The translations under genes were made by a program, and so were the position numbers. Below the pieces are notes generated by a model, which was given only the letters and a program-made list of their open reading frames with translations, ran no database searches and was not told the DNA's origin. From an uncultured bacterium (lineage in GTDB: Bacteria > Patescibacteriota > Gracilibacteria > Absconditabacterales > Absconditicoccaceae), in contig CALMFT010000023.1 in NCBI GenBank assembly GCA_937862565.1, positions 1 through 37,199 of the forward strand: a stretch of 37,199 nt of DNA, in the 5' to 3' direction. Shown here one piece after another: positions 1 to 8,039 of the stretch. Position 1 is the stretch's first letter. Every line of letters begins with the position of its first letter.

Positions 1-107
1 TATGTTTAAAGGCTAGTCCTGAATTAACAGGGCAATTAATTGCAGAGATGATGCGAGAAAAGGAAAGTAATGAAACACCTATTGATGAATCAAGCGACGG
101 ACAGTAA
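1..107 (+). CDS. C-terminal end of an upstream gene, probably portal protein (partial)
   Basis: An open frame enters from the left edge (first full codon at base 3) and stops with TAA at 105-107, giving the last 34 residues, which end in DESSDGQ. The stretch is hydrophilic and acidic, with a helical segment around AEMMREKES. Nothing in it is diagnostic. It is called portal only by position: in T7-like and BPP-1-like phages the portal gene lies directly before scaffold and capsid. The frame overlaps the next gene by 38 bases, which suggests translational coupling. Confidence 0.5.
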   Translation, partial: CLKASPELTGQLIAEMMREKESNETPIDESSDGQ

Positions 108-852
108 CGGTGGTACGGGTGCAGCGCAAACAACGACGACTGCAGCGACGACTCAAGCAACAGGGAGTGCAGACGATGGTACAAAAGCAATCGAGCAAAT
201 GTACACGACTACAGAAACCACAGCGACAAAAGAACAACAAGCACAGCAAACAGTTCAAACAGAAGCAGGAAAAGCTGATGCAGTCTCAGGATACGTTGAA
301 CCACCTGCAGGAAACGGAACAGGATATGTCGAGCCAAAACCAGCCGAAACAAAACCTGCAGCAGCGACAACTACCGAAGGTGAAGTTAAGTTCGACGAAT
401 CAGGATTAACACCTGAAGCAGTTAAAGAAGTTAAAGACTTTGCGACTGCAAACAAACTTACAAAAGAAGCGACCGAGCAGTACGCAAAAGTAATTAAACA
501 GCAATCGACTTTGATCGAAGATTACAAAGCTAATGAGCAAAAACAAATTGCGCAAGCTCGTGAAACACAGAAAGCTGATTGGTATAATAAGTTAAAAACA
601 GATAAAGATTTTGGTGGAGATTTATTTCAAACTAACCTGAAACGAGTCGATACAATCTTAGAGAAGTTCATGCCTGAAACTAAAAACATGTTGACAAGTA
701 GGAAGGCTATGTTGCCTCCTGAAGTTATGAGAGATTTACATAAGATGCACCAAGTATTACTTGGAAGCGAGACAACTATTGTAAATGGAAATAGTGCAGT
801 TGATGCTCTATTATCAGATGATGAAAAATTTATTAAAGATTATTACGCATAG
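70..852 (+). CDS. Capsid scaffolding protein
   Basis: 260 residues. The first third is low complexity, rich in Thr, Ala, Gln and Glu; the rest is charged and helical, with a segment starting ADWYNKLKTDKDFGG that resembles the W-x-x-x-L-x-x-D-x-x-x-GG core of podovirus scaffold proteins. It sits between the putative portal and the capsid, as T7 gene 9 does. Scaffolds direct procapsid assembly and then leave the shell. The ATG at 70 is preceded by AAGGA at good spacing; a second ATG at 85 is possible. The function comes from context and composition, not from a catalytic motif. The flexible N-terminus is typical of scaffolds and could also tolerate length variation. Confidence 0.75.
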   Translation: MKHLLMNQATDSNGGTGAAQTTTTAATTQATGSADDGTKAIEQMYTTTETTATKEQQAQQTVQTEAGKADAVSGYVEPPAGNGTGYVEPKPAETKPAAATTTEGEVKFDESGLTPEAVKEVKDFATANKLTKEATEQYAKVIKQQSTLIEDYKANEQKQIAQARETQKADWYNKLKTDKDFGGDLFQTNLKRVDTILEKFMPETKNMLTSRKAMLPPEVMRDLHKMHQVLLGSETTIVNGNSAVDALLSDDEKFIKDYYA

Positions 853-888
853 TGTGTAGTGATCTAAACAATTACAAAGGAGTTATAA

Positions 889-1893
889 GTGGCAATTAAA
901 GGTGTAGGCTATGTGACATTAGCCGACGTCGCTAAAAAGGGCGACAAGGTAGCAGAAGTATTAACATTGAAAAATCCAATGTTAAAAGATATTCCGTACA
1001 CTCAAATGAACGAGGGTACAATCCATAAGGAATCAATCCGTTCATTCTTACCAAAACCAGTGTATCGTAAAGCCAATCAAGCGATTGCGGCACAAAAGTC
1101 TGGTATCGAAGAAAGAACATTCTCAGCAGCACACTTTGAGTCTCGTTCTCAAATGGATGCTAAAGTAGCTGAGCGTGGTGGTAAAGAACGTGTTGGTATC
1201 AATCGTTGGAACCAAGCTCAAGGTCATATTCAAGGTATGGCGAATGAGCATGCTAACTTGGCGATCTACGGATCACCTGCTGGCGAAGGAAACAAAGATG
1301 TTGGCTTCATGGATATTTACTACACAGTTAACTCTGCTGTAGAAACATCTAAGCAAGTCGTTGATGCTGGTGGTGTTGGTGCGGATAACACATCAATCTT
1401 GATGGTTAACTGGGGTCCACAATCTATCTTCGGAGTTTATCCTGCTGGAACACAAGCTGGTCTTAAACGTACTGACTACTCTGCTGGAAACAAGCTGGTT
1501 CAGTTACAAGGTTTAGATGCTGCTGGTAACACAGGAACATTCTACGGATATGATGAGATCTTTGAATTGGATCACGGTTTAGTTGTTAAAGATTGGCGTC
1601 AAGCTTCTCGTATCGCTAACATCGACGTATCTAATTTGATTGCAAACACATCTGCAGCAGATTTGATCGATCAGTTGATTACAGCTTCATATAAGCTTGA
1701 TGATCCAATGGGAGCTATCATTTACATGAATCGTACAGTTCACGCTATTTTACACAAGCAAGTTCGTTCTGATGTGTCAACTGGTGGTGGATTAACATTC
1801 ATGAACTATGGTGGTGAGCAGATTCTTTCATTCAACGGAATGCCTATCAGAATCGCTGATAGCTTACTAAACACTGAAGCGCGCGTAATCTAA
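889..1893 (+). CDS. Major capsid protein, BPP-1-like
   Basis: 334 residues, starting at GTG (889) behind a strong AAAGGAG site. The N-terminus (MAIKGVGYVTLADVAKK) and the pattern of the middle (an IYG segment near residue 126, a G-F-M-D-I-Y segment, a long loop with GGGxTFMNYGG) match the capsid family of podoviruses related to Bordetella phage BPP-1, whose shell protein has a rearranged HK97 fold and a similar length of about 330 residues. It would form the icosahedral shell around the packaged DNA. It lies between scaffold and a small beta-rich protein, the BPP-1 order. It lacks an N-terminal prohead-protease region of the lambda or HK97 type. Family assignment is from memory of the sequence pattern; the capsid role is the firmer claim. 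Confidence 0.85.
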   Translation: MAIKGVGYVTLADVAKKGDKVAEVLTLKNPMLKDIPYTQMNEGTIHKESIRSFLPKPVYRKANQAIAAQKSGIEERTFSAAHFESRSQMDAKVAERGGKERVGINRWNQAQGHIQGMANEHANLAIYGSPAGEGNKDVGFMDIYYTVNSAVETSKQVVDAGGVGADNTSILMVNWGPQSIFGVYPAGTQAGLKRTDYSAGNKLVQLQGLDAAGNTGTFYGYDEIFELDHGLVVKDWRQASRIANIDVSNLIANTSAADLIDQLITASYKLDDPMGAIIYMNRTVHAILHKQVRSDVSTGGGLTFMNYGGEQILSFNGMPIRIADSLLNTEARVI

Positions 1894-1911
1894 TAGAAGG
1901 GAAATATAAAT

Positions 1912-2358
1912 ATGTTTCATGATATCCAAAATCAATTAATGGTAAAACAAGCAATCACAACTGGTGCTACTTTATCAACAGACGTATATGACTTAGTTGC
2001 AACAAACGGGATGGATCCATCGATCGGTCGTATGTATGCTGCTTTGTTCGTACCGACTGTTGCTGCTGCAGGAACTGTTGTTGCTACATCGTACACACTT
2101 GAAGTATTGCAATCGACTGTATCTGCAATGACTTCCCCTGATGTTATCGCTACAGGATCGTATGCAGGAACTGCATTTACACAAGATGCAATGTTTCAAG
2201 TTGTTATTCCACAAGGCTCTATCTCTAAGGAGTTTATTGCTTTCCGAGTAACTGCTGTTGGTGGAACTGCTCCAACTGTAACTTTATCAGCGTACTTAGT
2301 ACCAGTTGATGAAATTCCAGTTAACAAGTTCTTCAAAAAAGTTTACACAACTATTTAA
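1912..2358 (+). CDS. Capsid cement or decoration protein (Bbp16-like)
   Basis: 148 residues, 18 bases after the capsid gene, with an AAGGGA ribosome site. It is rich in Ala, Thr, Val and Gly with alternating hydrophobic strands and few charges, as expected of a beta-sandwich. In BPP-1 the gene next to the capsid encodes a jelly-roll cement protein of similar size that staples capsomers together; position, size and composition agree here. No Cys is present. It could alternatively be another minor head protein. The close spacing to the capsid gene suggests one transcript and high expression. Confidence 0.65.
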   Translation: MFHDIQNQLMVKQAITTGATLSTDVYDLVATNGMDPSIGRMYAALFVPTVAAAGTVVATSYTLEVLQSTVSAMTSPDVIATGSYAGTAFTQDAMFQVVIPQGSISKEFIAFRVTAVGGTAPTVTLSAYLVPVDEIPVNKFFKKVYTTI

Positions 2359-2373
2359 TAGGGTAATAAAAAT

Positions 2374-2604
2374 ATGTCAGAAAATAATCCATTCAGAAAG
2401 GTAACTTCTCAAAAGGAAGTTACCAAAGTAGAAGTAGATACAAAAGTTGAAGTTAAAGAACTTGTAGTTGAAGCTGAACCAATCAAGATGATTAAGGTGA
2501 AAGCTAGACAAAAAGGTTTTTACAATAACTCTCGCATTGAAGAAGGTGATGAGTTTACTGTACCTGAGAATCTTTATTCTAAAATTTGGATGCAAAAGTT
2601 ATAA
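2374..2604 (+). CDS. Small virion-module protein with a C-terminal KGFYNNSRIEEGDEF-type domain
   Basis: 76 residues. The first 45 are a charged, Val/Glu/Lys-rich tail (repeated KVEV) that is probably unstructured. The last 35 form a compact motif: VKARQKGFYNNSRIEEGDEF followed by a VPEN segment and a Trp-Met near the end. This resembles short conserved proteins next to the capsid gene in many phages, where the domain reads roughly x-x-x-G-F-Y-x-x-x-R-x-x-G-D-x-F-x-V-P. Its role is unknown; a capsid accessory or head completion role fits the place. The ribosome site is weak (GGGTAA). Confidence 0.6.
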   Translation: MSENNPFRKVTSQKEVTKVEVDTKVEVKELVVEAEPIKMIKVKARQKGFYNNSRIEEGDEFTVPENLYSKIWMQKL

Positions 2605-2627
2605 TCTGACATTTCATAGGAGATACA

Positions 2628-3242
2628 ATGTACAACAAAACTAAAATATTTAATTTAGCTTTACAAGCATTGTATCTTCAAAAGAAGATCGCGGATGCCG
2701 ACACCGATACGTCTAGAGAGACTATAACTTTAGAGACGAATTGGGAGTCAGCATTTTTTATCGGTCTTCAAGAAATGGACTTGGATTCTACTTCGACAAC
2801 CAAAGCTTTAGAACTTATCTCAGAGAAACCAAATACATTTTGGGACTATTGTTATAAGTATCCAACAGACTGTGCATTCATGAGACGTATCGTTTCAGAA
2901 CTCGTCACAGACGACACAGAGACTGTCATTGATCGTAAGGTACAAATCCTTGACGGTGAGAAAGTAATCCTTACAAACCAGCCACAGGCTTATATAGAGT
3001 ACATTCCGAATACGATTACTGCTGAGAATCTTACACCTGAAGCTGCAGTATTCATTTCATTAAAACTTGCAAGAATGTCTATACCGTTAATCGTCGGTAA
3101 GAACTCACGAGAGATCGTTCAGTTGATCGAACAACGATACGAACAAGCCTTGGTAACTGCTCAAGAGAAAGATCGTCTTGAGACAAGTATCTATCAACCA
3201 GAGTGGACAAGATCAGAATTTGCTAAAGAAAGATTATCATAA
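2628..3242 (+). CDS. Head-tail adaptor (T7 gp11-like tubular protein A)
   Basis: 204 residues, mostly alpha-helical with a Trp-rich centre (FWDYCYKYPTDCAFMRR). In T7-like and BPP-1-like phages the protein between the head genes and the large nozzle gene is a helical-bundle adaptor that forms a ring below the portal; N-terminal text such as MYNKTKIFNLALQAL fits that family. GGAG precedes the ATG. The stop codon overlaps the next ATG (TAATG at 3240-3244), so the adaptor and nozzle are probably translated in coupled fashion, as expected for two stacked tail rings. Confidence 0.75.
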   Translation: MYNKTKIFNLALQALYLQKKIADADTDTSRETITLETNWESAFFIGLQEMDLDSTSTTKALELISEKPNTFWDYCYKYPTDCAFMRRIVSELVTDDTETVIDRKVQILDGEKVILTNQPQAYIEYIPNTITAENLTPEAAVFISLKLARMSIPLIVGKNSREIVQLIEQRYEQALVTAQEKDRLETSIYQPEWTRSEFAKERLS

Positions 3243-5803
3243 TGGCTTATTTAAAAAAGGCGAGCTTTGCAGCAGGGGAACTTGATCCTTCGCTGCATGA
3301 TAAGACTGATATTAAAACATATTACTCAGGACTTGCGACTGCACGAAATGTTGTACTCAGTAAGACTGGTAGAATCATTAACGCTGCAGGAACTTGGTTA
3401 AACGTACTGACAAAGAACAACGATGTTAATACTCGTATCTATGCACCTGAATATCCGACAGATGGAACAGGCGCAGGAGTTTATAGAGATTATATTTTAG
3501 AGTTTGGTGTTGGTTACGTTAGAGCATATTACATTTATTTTGACGAGAATTATTACAAACATTTTGTCATGTTTGATGAAGATTTAACTACAGGTTACAC
3601 TTTGTCTGATTTACCTAATCTAAGATTTAAAACTATTAAAGAACCAGATGATCGATATATGGTTTATGTTGCTTGTGAAAATAAATCATTAAAAAGAATA
3701 CTTGTACAGAGTAGTATAATTACAATACTTGACGCTATTAATTCATATCCAATAGTTCAAGATTTTGGGGCTGGTGTAAATAGACTTACTCTACACACAC
3801 CTGCACCATTAACTGCTGCAGCTATAAATGCTAGAAGTGGTCATCCAGTTCAGTATGGGATTACAGTAGTTACAAATGACGGACTAGAATCACCATTATT
3901 ACAATTTTCTTATTACTATGGATCGGATGGACTAGGTCCAAACTATATGAGATTACCAGTTAACAATGAAGTAACTGGATTTAACTTTTCACTTTTTAAC
4001 GTATATGCTTCTGAGTTTAATTACGGTAACAACATTAAATATATTAATATATATCGTAGACCTTTTAGTGGTGGATCACCAGCTACAGGTGACGGTAGTG
4101 GTTGGGGTCTTATTGGACAATCATATAATACTTTAGCTACAGATTTAACTACACCTGCATCAGTTACTTTTGGATTCACTGACTTTGGTCAAGCTGCAGA
4201 TTACACAAATCCTCCACCTGAACTGTTTGATAAAAATAGCAAATTAGTAACGTCTACATATTTGTCACCAAATAATATTTACTCTTATAATTCAAGACTT
4301 CTATATATGAAGAATAACTATTTATTTTTCAGTAAGATTAACTTTCCTTTATATATATTACGAGACTTTCCATTAACTGAGACAACATCAACATATTTTG
4401 AGATCGGTAATAAAGGTCCACAAATATATGACGTTATCGAATACAATGGATTATTTATATTCACGAGTGAAGGTGTATTTTATGGTGGTATAAATGAGTC
4501 TGTATCTTCACTTAATCCAATTATTAATAAAGCTGGAACATGGTTAATCGATCCAATCGTTAAACCAATAGTTACACCTTACGGATTATTATTTGTCGAT
4601 AGAAGTACAGGATCTATACGCACGTTATTCTTTAATGACGGTAATAAATCTGCAGACGTAAAAGATATATCGGTTATGTCGAATCATTTATTTTATGGTA
4701 AGCGTGTTGTATCGTGGGCTTTTAAGGGTGGAGATAATCCTTATCTATTTGTGGTGATGAACGATGGTACAGGTGTATCGTTAACATATTCAAGAGATGA
4801 AGAAATTAATGCTTGGACAAGACACGATACAGACGGTTTGTACAAAGAAGTAATAAGTTACAGATCAAGTGTAACAGGTGAAGAATACTTAATGTTTACA
4901 ATTTTACGAAATGGTAATTTGTGTATTGAGTCTGAGAGTAAACGTATTCTTGTAGAGGACACAACGGTTAGAACCTTTGCTCATTCATCTGTGTACACAA
5001 GAAATCCTGCAGTCACTTCACACACTCAACCTTTTCCACCAACAGCAATACCGTTGGGACTTACGCTTCTTGCTGTGAGTGGAACTTGGGATGTTCAGGT
5101 TCAAGCAACAGCATCGATTGGTGGATATTATCCAGCAAATGTTGGAAAGACTTTTGCAATATACAATCCATTGTTGGACGATTATTATTATTTAAAATTA
5201 GTATCCGCTACATTAGGTGTTCAAGCTTTATTTGATATCATAGGTGAAGTACTACCAGTTAATCTGAGAAGTACACCTGTTGAATTAATCGAGTGTCATA
5301 CAGTTGTCACAGGATTGTCACACCTTAATGGTAAGGCTGTATCGATCTATGCTGACAACGAAGTGTTGGCATCACCAAACAATGTTCAACTTGATCTACC
5401 GACATACACAGTATCGGGCGGACAGATTACATTACCTGAACCTAAAGCGTTCTCGATTGTAGGACTTCCTTACACATCAGATATTGAGACGTTGGCTATT
5501 GATAGCAAAGACGGATCGATGTCTTTAGATTCTAAGATCGTTAACAGTGTTGTTGTCAGATACTCACGAACTCGTGGGGTTTATGTTGGTAAGTTTCCTG
5601 AAGGTGATGCAGTTACCGATATGGAAGTTGCAGATCAATGGGATACAGAAGATACCGTGAACAGACCATTGACTGAAAAGATCTCATCAAAGACTTATCG
5701 ACCATATAGTGATTGGCAGTTGCAGGGTAAGGTTTGTTTAAGACAAGTTGATCCTTTACCAATGGAAGTTACTTCGATTATATTAGACGTATCAGGAGGA
5801 TAG
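3242..5803 (+). CDS. Tail nozzle protein (T7 gp12-like tubular protein B)
   Basis: 853 residues, close to the T7 gp12 length. The N-terminus (KKASFAAGELDPSLHDKTD, then YYSGLATARN and GRIINAAGTW) is the hallmark of podovirus nozzle proteins, usually written S-F-x-x-G-E-L-x-P-x-L-x-x-R-x-D and Y-x-x-G-x-x-x-x-x-N. The remainder is beta-rich and aromatic, consistent with the propeller platform of the nozzle. Six copies would close the short tail and open on receptor contact. There is no space between this gene and the adaptor. The C-terminus ends in ILDVSGG just before the next start. Confidence 0.85.
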   Translation: MAYLKKASFAAGELDPSLHDKTDIKTYYSGLATARNVVLSKTGRIINAAGTWLNVLTKNNDVNTRIYAPEYPTDGTGAGVYRDYILEFGVGYVRAYYIYFDENYYKHFVMFDEDLTTGYTLSDLPNLRFKTIKEPDDRYMVYVACENKSLKRILVQSSIITILDAINSYPIVQDFGAGVNRLTLHTPAPLTAAAINARSGHPVQYGITVVTNDGLESPLLQFSYYYGSDGLGPNYMRLPVNNEVTGFNFSLFNVYASEFNYGNNIKYINIYRRPFSGGSPATGDGSGWGLIGQSYNTLATDLTTPASVTFGFTDFGQAADYTNPPPELFDKNSKLVTSTYLSPNNIYSYNSRLLYMKNNYLFFSKINFPLYILRDFPLTETTSTYFEIGNKGPQIYDVIEYNGLFIFTSEGVFYGGINESVSSLNPIINKAGTWLIDPIVKPIVTPYGLLFVDRSTGSIRTLFFNDGNKSADVKDISVMSNHLFYGKRVVSWAFKGGDNPYLFVVMNDGTGVSLTYSRDEEINAWTRHDTDGLYKEVISYRSSVTGEEYLMFTILRNGNLCIESESKRILVEDTTVRTFAHSSVYTRNPAVTSHTQPFPPTAIPLGLTLLAVSGTWDVQVQATASIGGYYPANVGKTFAIYNPLLDDYYYLKLVSATLGVQALFDIIGEVLPVNLRSTPVELIECHTVVTGLSHLNGKAVSIYADNEVLASPNNVQLDLPTYTVSGGQITLPEPKAFSIVGLPYTSDIETLAIDSKDGSMSLDSKIVNSVVVRYSRTRGVYVGKFPEGDAVTDMEVADQWDTEDTVNRPLTEKISSKTYRPYSDWQLQGKVCLRQVDPLPMEVTSIILDVSGG

Positions 5804-5804
5804 T

Positions 5805-6305
5805 ATGGCTTTACCATTATTAATTGCAGCAGCAGGAGTTGGAGCTGCAGCATCAATTTGGTCAGCTCACGAGCAGTCAAAGGCTATCGAAGCCAATGCT
5901 GAGTTTCAAGGAAAGATTGCAGAGCTTAATGCACAGATGGCAGAGCTTGATGCGCAAGAAGTATTGAAACAAGGTATAGCTCAAGAACAACAATATAAAA
6001 CTCAAGCTGAACAAGTCCAAGCAAGCCAAGAGGCTGCGTTTGCACAACAGGGTGTAGAAGTGAAGGGTGATGCGACAGGTGATCTTGTGGCTCAATCTGG
6101 ACTCAACGCTGCTCTTAATGTGATGGACATTCAAAACCAAGCATTCATTAATGCTTCTAAATTTAAACGTGAAGCTACTCAAACTAGACTTGGATCAGAT
6201 GTAGCCAAGTATAATGCTGCACTTCAATCTCGTTCTGCAATGATTTCAGGGTACGCTGGTGCTGTTCAAACAGGTGCAAGCGCATTTATTAAGTCGAAAG
6301 GTTAG
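5805..6305 (+). CDS. Internal virion protein, gp14-like
   Basis: 166 residues. It begins with a hydrophobic Ala/Gly helix (residues 2-20), then a long coiled coil rich in Glu, Gln and Ala. T7 gp14 has this architecture and size: a membrane-inserting N-terminal segment followed by helices. It is ejected from the particle to form the outer-membrane part of the DNA channel. The gene starts one base after the nozzle stop, with AGGAGG upstream. Order nozzle, gp14-like, gp15-like, gp16-like is kept. A pattern VEVKGDATGDLV near residue 85 is shared by many such proteins. Confidence 0.75.
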   Translation: MALPLLIAAAGVGAAASIWSAHEQSKAIEANAEFQGKIAELNAQMAELDAQEVLKQGIAQEQQYKTQAEQVQASQEAAFAQQGVEVKGDATGDLVAQSGLNAALNVMDIQNQAFINASKFKREATQTRLGSDVAKYNAALQSRSAMISGYAGAVQTGASAFIKSKG

Positions 6306-6308
6306 ATC

Positions 6309-8027
6309 ATGGCTGTAAATATTCCACAAGTACAACGAGGTAAAGGTGTATCACAAGACTCTATCGGTCGTGTCCAAGTTGACACAAGCGCAGGTACAGA
6401 AGCGTACATCAAGAGCATTGGAACTGTTGCAAAGACTGTTTCTAATGTTGCAGATGATGTAGTTGACTATCAGATTAAAGCGCAGAAAGAAGCTGAGTTA
6501 TATCAGATTAAAGATATAACTACTCAATCAAAAGTTGAGATGAATAACAATGGTTCTAAGTTTTTAAAGACCGAAAAGATTGGTGATGACCATACTCAAC
6601 AGTATGAAGAAACATTACAGTCATTAGGTGAAACAAAGAATAAATATCTCGAAGGATTAGATCCGTCATCTGATGTTTATAAAAAAGCAAAACGTGAAAT
6701 GGATGATGATATTGCTCATGTTACAATATCATTAAATAACGAATACAATCGTGCAAATACAATTCGTAAAGCTAAGATTGATGAAAAAGAATTAGACAAT
6801 ATTATTCGTTATGATCTTAAAGATGCTGTTGCTTACGCAAATCCAAAAGATAAAGATGGCTTTAAAGCTTTTGATGAACTTAGAGAAAAGATTAAGTCCG
6901 TCGTAAACCGATCGGACGTAGCATCTGGTACAGCTAAAGAGACTCCCGAAGGTCAACCAATATACAGTCAGACAGCACTTGCTAAAGCTGATAAGTTGTT
7001 TGGCAATGCTGTTCAGATTGGTATCGAGAATGCTGCTGCTGTTGGAGACATTCCAAAAGCCAAGGCAATATTTAAACAATATGAGAAAGATATAAATCCA
7101 GAAGATTCTAAAAAGTTAAACGAGTTTTTTCACAAAGCAGATAAAGAGAAAACTATAACAGATTTCGTTTATAAGATTGCAAAGCTTCCTGAAGATATAG
7201 GATTAGAAGCAATCTCTGCAAATAAAAACATTCCTGACAAAGATAAATCCGAAGCTGTAGAGCGATATGGTAAACTTAAAGTTCAAATAAGAGAACGTGA
7301 AAACAGAAAGAGTGCTGCTACAAAACAAGTATTACTTAAACAGTTATTCACCGATCCAGATAAAGCGACTTACACACCTCAAAGATTACAAGACAGTCCA
7401 AAATATTCTAAGGGTTATAACTCTTTAAAACCTGAAGACCGACGAGATGTAGACAACGAATTAGGATATCGACCTAAAGTTGGTGACGATACTCAAATGC
7501 AAAGTGTTACTGATTCGTATAAGAGTGGAGATATGAAGTCTTGGAAACTCGATGACTTCAAACGTAAAACTGTAAACTTGAACTCAGAACAGTATAAGGC
7601 TGCAGAGAAGTATTATGCTTCGTCTCAAGGTAAAGCTACAGGTGGACCTAAACCTGAGATTAAAAATAAAATATCGAACAAAGTTCTACAGAACTTAGAG
7701 TTATCAGGTAGTCCAGTATATGAATATGGAGTAAGTAAGAACGGTAAAAGATACCTGACTGATAACGCCAAGTTAAAGAACATAAATAAAATTATTCCAT
7801 ACATTGAAGAAGAATTATCAAAACATCCTGACTCAGATTTAAGTCCATCAGAGATGGCATCTTTGGTCCAAGATCTTTCTAAAAAAGTCAATAAAGAGTT
7901 CACACCTAAGCAGAAGCCAAAAGAAAAAGGATTCTTTGATGGGTTTTCTCTTAATCCTTTTAGAAAGAAACAGTCTTTGACAGAATCTGAGGATAAAGAG
8001 AAAGTTAAGAATAAGTACAATTTTTAG
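6309..8027 (+). CDS. Internal virion protein, gp15-like
   Basis: 572 residues, strongly charged and predicted helical from end to end, with no membrane segment and no recognised enzyme motif. It lies between the gp14-like and giant gp16-like genes, where T7 gp15 (747 residues) sits; T7 gp15 lines the periplasmic ejection channel. Lys and Glu dominate, and the C-terminus has a basic, disordered-looking segment (KQKPKEKGFFDG onward). The call rests on order, size and composition. The ATG follows the previous TAG by 3 bases. Confidence 0.65.
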   Translation: MAVNIPQVQRGKGVSQDSIGRVQVDTSAGTEAYIKSIGTVAKTVSNVADDVVDYQIKAQKEAELYQIKDITTQSKVEMNNNGSKFLKTEKIGDDHTQQYEETLQSLGETKNKYLEGLDPSSDVYKKAKREMDDDIAHVTISLNNEYNRANTIRKAKIDEKELDNIIRYDLKDAVAYANPKDKDGFKAFDELREKIKSVVNRSDVASGTAKETPEGQPIYSQTALAKADKLFGNAVQIGIENAAAVGDIPKAKAIFKQYEKDINPEDSKKLNEFFHKADKEKTITDFVYKIAKLPEDIGLEAISANKNIPDKDKSEAVERYGKLKVQIRERENRKSAATKQVLLKQLFTDPDKATYTPQRLQDSPKYSKGYNSLKPEDRRDVDNELGYRPKVGDDTQMQSVTDSYKSGDMKSWKLDDFKRKTVNLNSEQYKAAEKYYASSQGKATGGPKPEIKNKISNKVLQNLELSGSPVYEYGVSKNGKRYLTDNAKLKNINKIIPYIEEELSKHPDSDLSPSEMASLVQDLSKKVNKEFTPKQKPKEKGFFDGFSLNPFRKKQSLTESEDKEKVKNKYNF

Positions 8028-8039
8028 ATAAGGGTGAAT

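Noticed and set aside
110-409. + strand ORF of 99 residues inside the scaffold gene
   Set aside because: It is a shadow of the low-complexity scaffold frame (Gln/Arg/Lys-rich), without its own ribosome site.
8034-8039. GTG start for the giant internal virion protein
   Set aside because: The ATG at 8040 has the AAGGGTG ribosome site at proper spacing, and the GTG lies inside that site.
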